From the NCBI GenBank assembly GCA_003142185.1, contig PLOR01000106.1, positions 62,001 through 126,000 on the forward strand: DNA of 64,000 bases, read 5' to 3'. Positions within the stretch are counted from its first letter, which is position 1, and every line of letters begins with the position of its first letter. The position numbers and the translations under genes are program-made. Origin of the DNA: Bryobacterales bacterium. GTDB taxonomy: Bacteria > Acidobacteriota > Terriglobia > Bryobacterales > Bryobacteraceae. This document shows positions 62,225 through 64,000 of this stretch, piece after piece. The notes below the pieces were generated by a model, which made no database searches, had not been told where the DNA came from, and saw nothing but the letters and a program-made list of their open reading frames with translations.

Positions 62225-63520
62225 ATGATGGATAGCAACCCGGCAGTGATTGAGGTCGCACTACAGCGGTTGGTGACGGTCTACATCGTCACTGGCCTGC
62301 TATTTCTTTTGCTGCCGGGGACATTCCTGGGAGTCTGGAATCTGGTTTCGATTAGCGGCCGGCATTCCCTGGCCGGCCTTTCACCATCTTGGCTCCAAGC
62401 TCACGGGCATGCTCAGATTTTCGGCTGGATTGGCACTTTCATCATAGGCATCGGCTACTACTCCTTGTCGAAGATGGGCCGGGTCATGCCCTTTGCCGCC
62501 AGCCGTGGCTGGGTATGCTGGGCCCTTTGGACCGGCGGAATCACCCTGCGCTGGGTGGCTAATGTAGCCGAGTGGTATTGGCGCGTCCTGCTGCCGGCCT
62601 CAGCGGCGCTGCAACTCGCGGGTTTCCTGATCTTCTTTGCGACCGTGAGCCGTCATCAGTCCAGACCGGCTTCCGCGCCGCCGGCCGCGCTTGAGACGTG
62701 GATGAAGCTGGTTATGGCTTCCACCGCCGGCTTCTTGCTTGCACTATTGATGAACCTGGTGGTGAGCATCGATCTGGCCATGACCAGCATGCATCCGGAG
62801 ATACCACATTGGCTGGACCAACGCTATCTGTTTCTCGCCGCCTGGGGGTTTCCTCTCCTGGCGGTATGGGGCTTCAATGCCAGGTGGTTGCCTGTCTTCC
62901 TGGGGCTGCGTAAGCCCTTAGGGGGCGGCCTGATGGCCGCGCTGAGCGCTTGCGGCTGCGGCGTCGTAGCGGCGCTTCTCGGTCAGTTACGTCTGGCGAC
63001 TGGGCTGCTGCTGACGGCCTGCATCCTCGCCTCCATCGCTCTGAGAGTATTCCAGCGGTCACAAAAGCCGGCGAAGACTCTCGGGGTCTCCCCCTCTTTT
63101 CCTTATTTCGTGCGCGGTGCCTACGCCTGGCTTCTTGTTGCGGCCTCGCTCGGTGTGTACGCGGCTCAATCCGATGCGCACGGCGGCATCTGGGGCGCCT
63201 CACGCCATGCTCTCACCGTCGGGTTCCTCGCCACCATGGTGTTCGCAATCGGCCAGAGAGTCCTACCCGCCTTCTGTGGGATGCGCCTCCTCTATAGCAA
63301 GAAGCTGATGTTCGCTTCTCTGGCCCTCTTGAATCTCGGCTGCCTCCTTCGCGTGGCCTCTGAGATCCCCGCTTACGAGGCCAATCTGCAGGCAGCGTGG
63401 ACGATTCTGCCAATTTCGGCCATGACCGAATTGACAGCGGTGACCCTGTTCGCGCTCAATCTCGGCATCACGTTGTTGCTGCCGCCCCCGTACCCTGCTG
63501 TTTTGACGCAAAGCCCATAG
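62225..63520 (+). CDS. NnrS-family membrane protein
   Basis: A 431-residue protein with 11-12 membrane helices. NnrS features are SWLQAHGHAQIFGWIGTFI (about 56-74), SRHALTVGFLATMVFAIGQR (about 326-345) with VLPAF, and histidines suited to heme/copper binding. NnrS protects against nitric oxide and is usually under NNR/DNR control, matching the Crp/Fnr and RIC genes four kilobases away. Two adjacent methionines (62225, 62228) are possible starts. No TGAC-N4-GTCA site was seen in the 263 bases upstream. Confidence 0.87.
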   Translation: MMDSNPAVIEVALQRLVTVYIVTGLLFLLLPGTFLGVWNLVSISGRHSLAGLSPSWLQAHGHAQIFGWIGTFIIGIGYYSLSKMGRVMPFAASRGWVCWALWTGGITLRWVANVAEWYWRVLLPASAALQLAGFLIFFATVSRHQSRPASAPPAALETWMKLVMASTAGFLLALLMNLVVSIDLAMTSMHPEIPHWLDQRYLFLAAWGFPLLAVWGFNARWLPVFLGLRKPLGGGLMAALSACGCGVVAALLGQLRLATGLLLTACILASIALRVFQRSQKPAKTLGVSPSFPYFVRGAYAWLLVAASLGVYAAQSDAHGGIWGASRHALTVGFLATMVFAIGQRVLPAFCGMRLLYSKKLMFASLALLNLGCLLRVASEIPAYEANLQAAWTILPISAMTELTAVTLFALNLGITLLLPPPYPAVLTQSP

Positions 63521-63731
63521 CGGCGTCACTCCGAGCCGGGGACAAAATCGGTCTGGCCAGGAACGGAGGTTTTGAACAACATTGCCGGGGCGACACCTGC
63601 ATCGAGAGAATAGTGCGTTCCGAAGGGCACAAGAACGATAGCGCCCCGCGCGGTCCGGCATCGGGAAGGCGGTGATGTTGTTGTTGCTGCTGGTGGTACG
63701 GTGAAAGAGAAGAATTGAGTTTTTGGGTCAC

Positions 63732-64000
63732 ATGGAGCAGGACTACAGGATCGAGCGCGACACCATGGGCGAGATGCGCGTACCGCGGGACGCACTCTAC
63801 GGAGCTGAGACCGCGCGCGCGGTGGAGAACTTCTCCATTAGCCGGATGCGGTTTCAGCGGCCCTTCTTGCGCGCGCTCGGCCTGATCAAGGCCACCGCCG
63901 CTCAGGTGAACGGCCGGATGGGCTACCTGCCGCAGGCCAAGGCCGCCGCCATCGAGGCTGCCGCCAATGAGGTTGCCGAAGGCCGCCACGACGACTCGTT
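63732..64000 (+). CDS. fumC: Fumarate hydratase class II, N-terminal part
   Basis: The first 89 residues, cut by the window edge: YRIERDTMGEMRVPRDALYG and the family phrase ETARAVENFSIS, then FLRALGLIKATAAQVN. This is the N-terminal helix-loop region of class II fumarase, a TCA-cycle enzyme (fumarate plus water to malate). Aspartase is closely related; DTMGEM-VP and ALYGAET favour fumarase. ATG 63732; a weak GGG precedes it. Confidence 0.85.
   Translation, partial: MEQDYRIERDTMGEMRVPRDALYGAETARAVENFSISRMRFQRPFLRALGLIKATAAQVNGRMGYLPQAKAAAIEAAANEVAEGRHDDS

Noticed and set aside
61960-62235. Rightward 91-codon frame before the NnrS gene
   Set aside because: Overlaps the NnrS start, no ribosome site, no likeness; a shorter start at 62089 is only slightly better.
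63468-63989. Leftward 173-codon frame antisense to the fumarase start
   Set aside because: Fumarase on the other strand is certain; this frame has no motif.

Overview
The window reads as a high-GC chromosome segment from an Acidobacteriota, most like the Solibacter/Bryobacter group. The evidence is lineage flavour and not a marker gene: C-terminal TIGR03437-type domains, very large TonB-dependent receptors with an N-terminal carboxypeptidase-regulatory-like domain, serine/threonine kinases fused to SUMF1-like domains, TPR proteins with TonB C-termini, and many signal-peptide proteins of unknown function. No rRNA, complete tRNA, CRISPR array or intact insertion sequence was seen.

Left part (1-12.5 kb). 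A leftward unit encodes a membrane Ser/Thr kinase with a formylglycine-enzyme-like C-terminus, a small unknown protein and a PAAR-like DUF4280 spike protein. Beside it are a secreted DUF4384 protein and a tightly coupled leftward operon (828-aa-class TPR protein, secreted caspase-like peptidase, TPR protein, joined by ATGA overlaps). A secreted beta-lactamase-type hydrolase follows.

Signalling part (13-20.3 kb). A PAS-PAS hybrid histidine kinase converges on a single-domain response regulator. A 1185-aa membrane hybrid kinase with many OB-like repeats overlaps the stop of a PEP-CTERM-like exported protein.

Phosphatase/receptor part (20.5-34.5 kb). It holds a DUF362 Tat protein, a beta-propeller, two metallophosphoesterases, a P1 peptidase, one intact TonB-dependent receptor and two broken ones. 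One phosphoesterase gene and one broken receptor share an 11-bp-periodic direct-repeat motif just upstream of their starts, which suggests common control, possibly of Pho type.

Accessory part (35-56 kb). It starts at the 5' half of a tRNA-Pro cut just past the anticodon loop, next to an AbiE type IV toxin-antitoxin pair whose toxin gene is frameshifted. Between two 24-bp direct repeats (37.3 and 56.0 kb) lie secreted surface proteins (subtilase, beta-helix, protease-ankyrin), a truncated tyrosine integrase, an HNH pair, and many gene fragments: two truncated genes abutting, an inverted NHL fragment, decayed Sel1 repeats. This looks like an old, eroding island.

Right part (56.5-64 kb). A nitrosative-stress group: Crp/Fnr regulator, di-iron RIC repair protein behind a TGAC-N4-GTCA site, NapH-like ferredoxin membrane protein, MarR regulator coupled to a ClC/CBS channel, hemerythrin-like protein, NnrS-family protein, and the start of fumarase class II.
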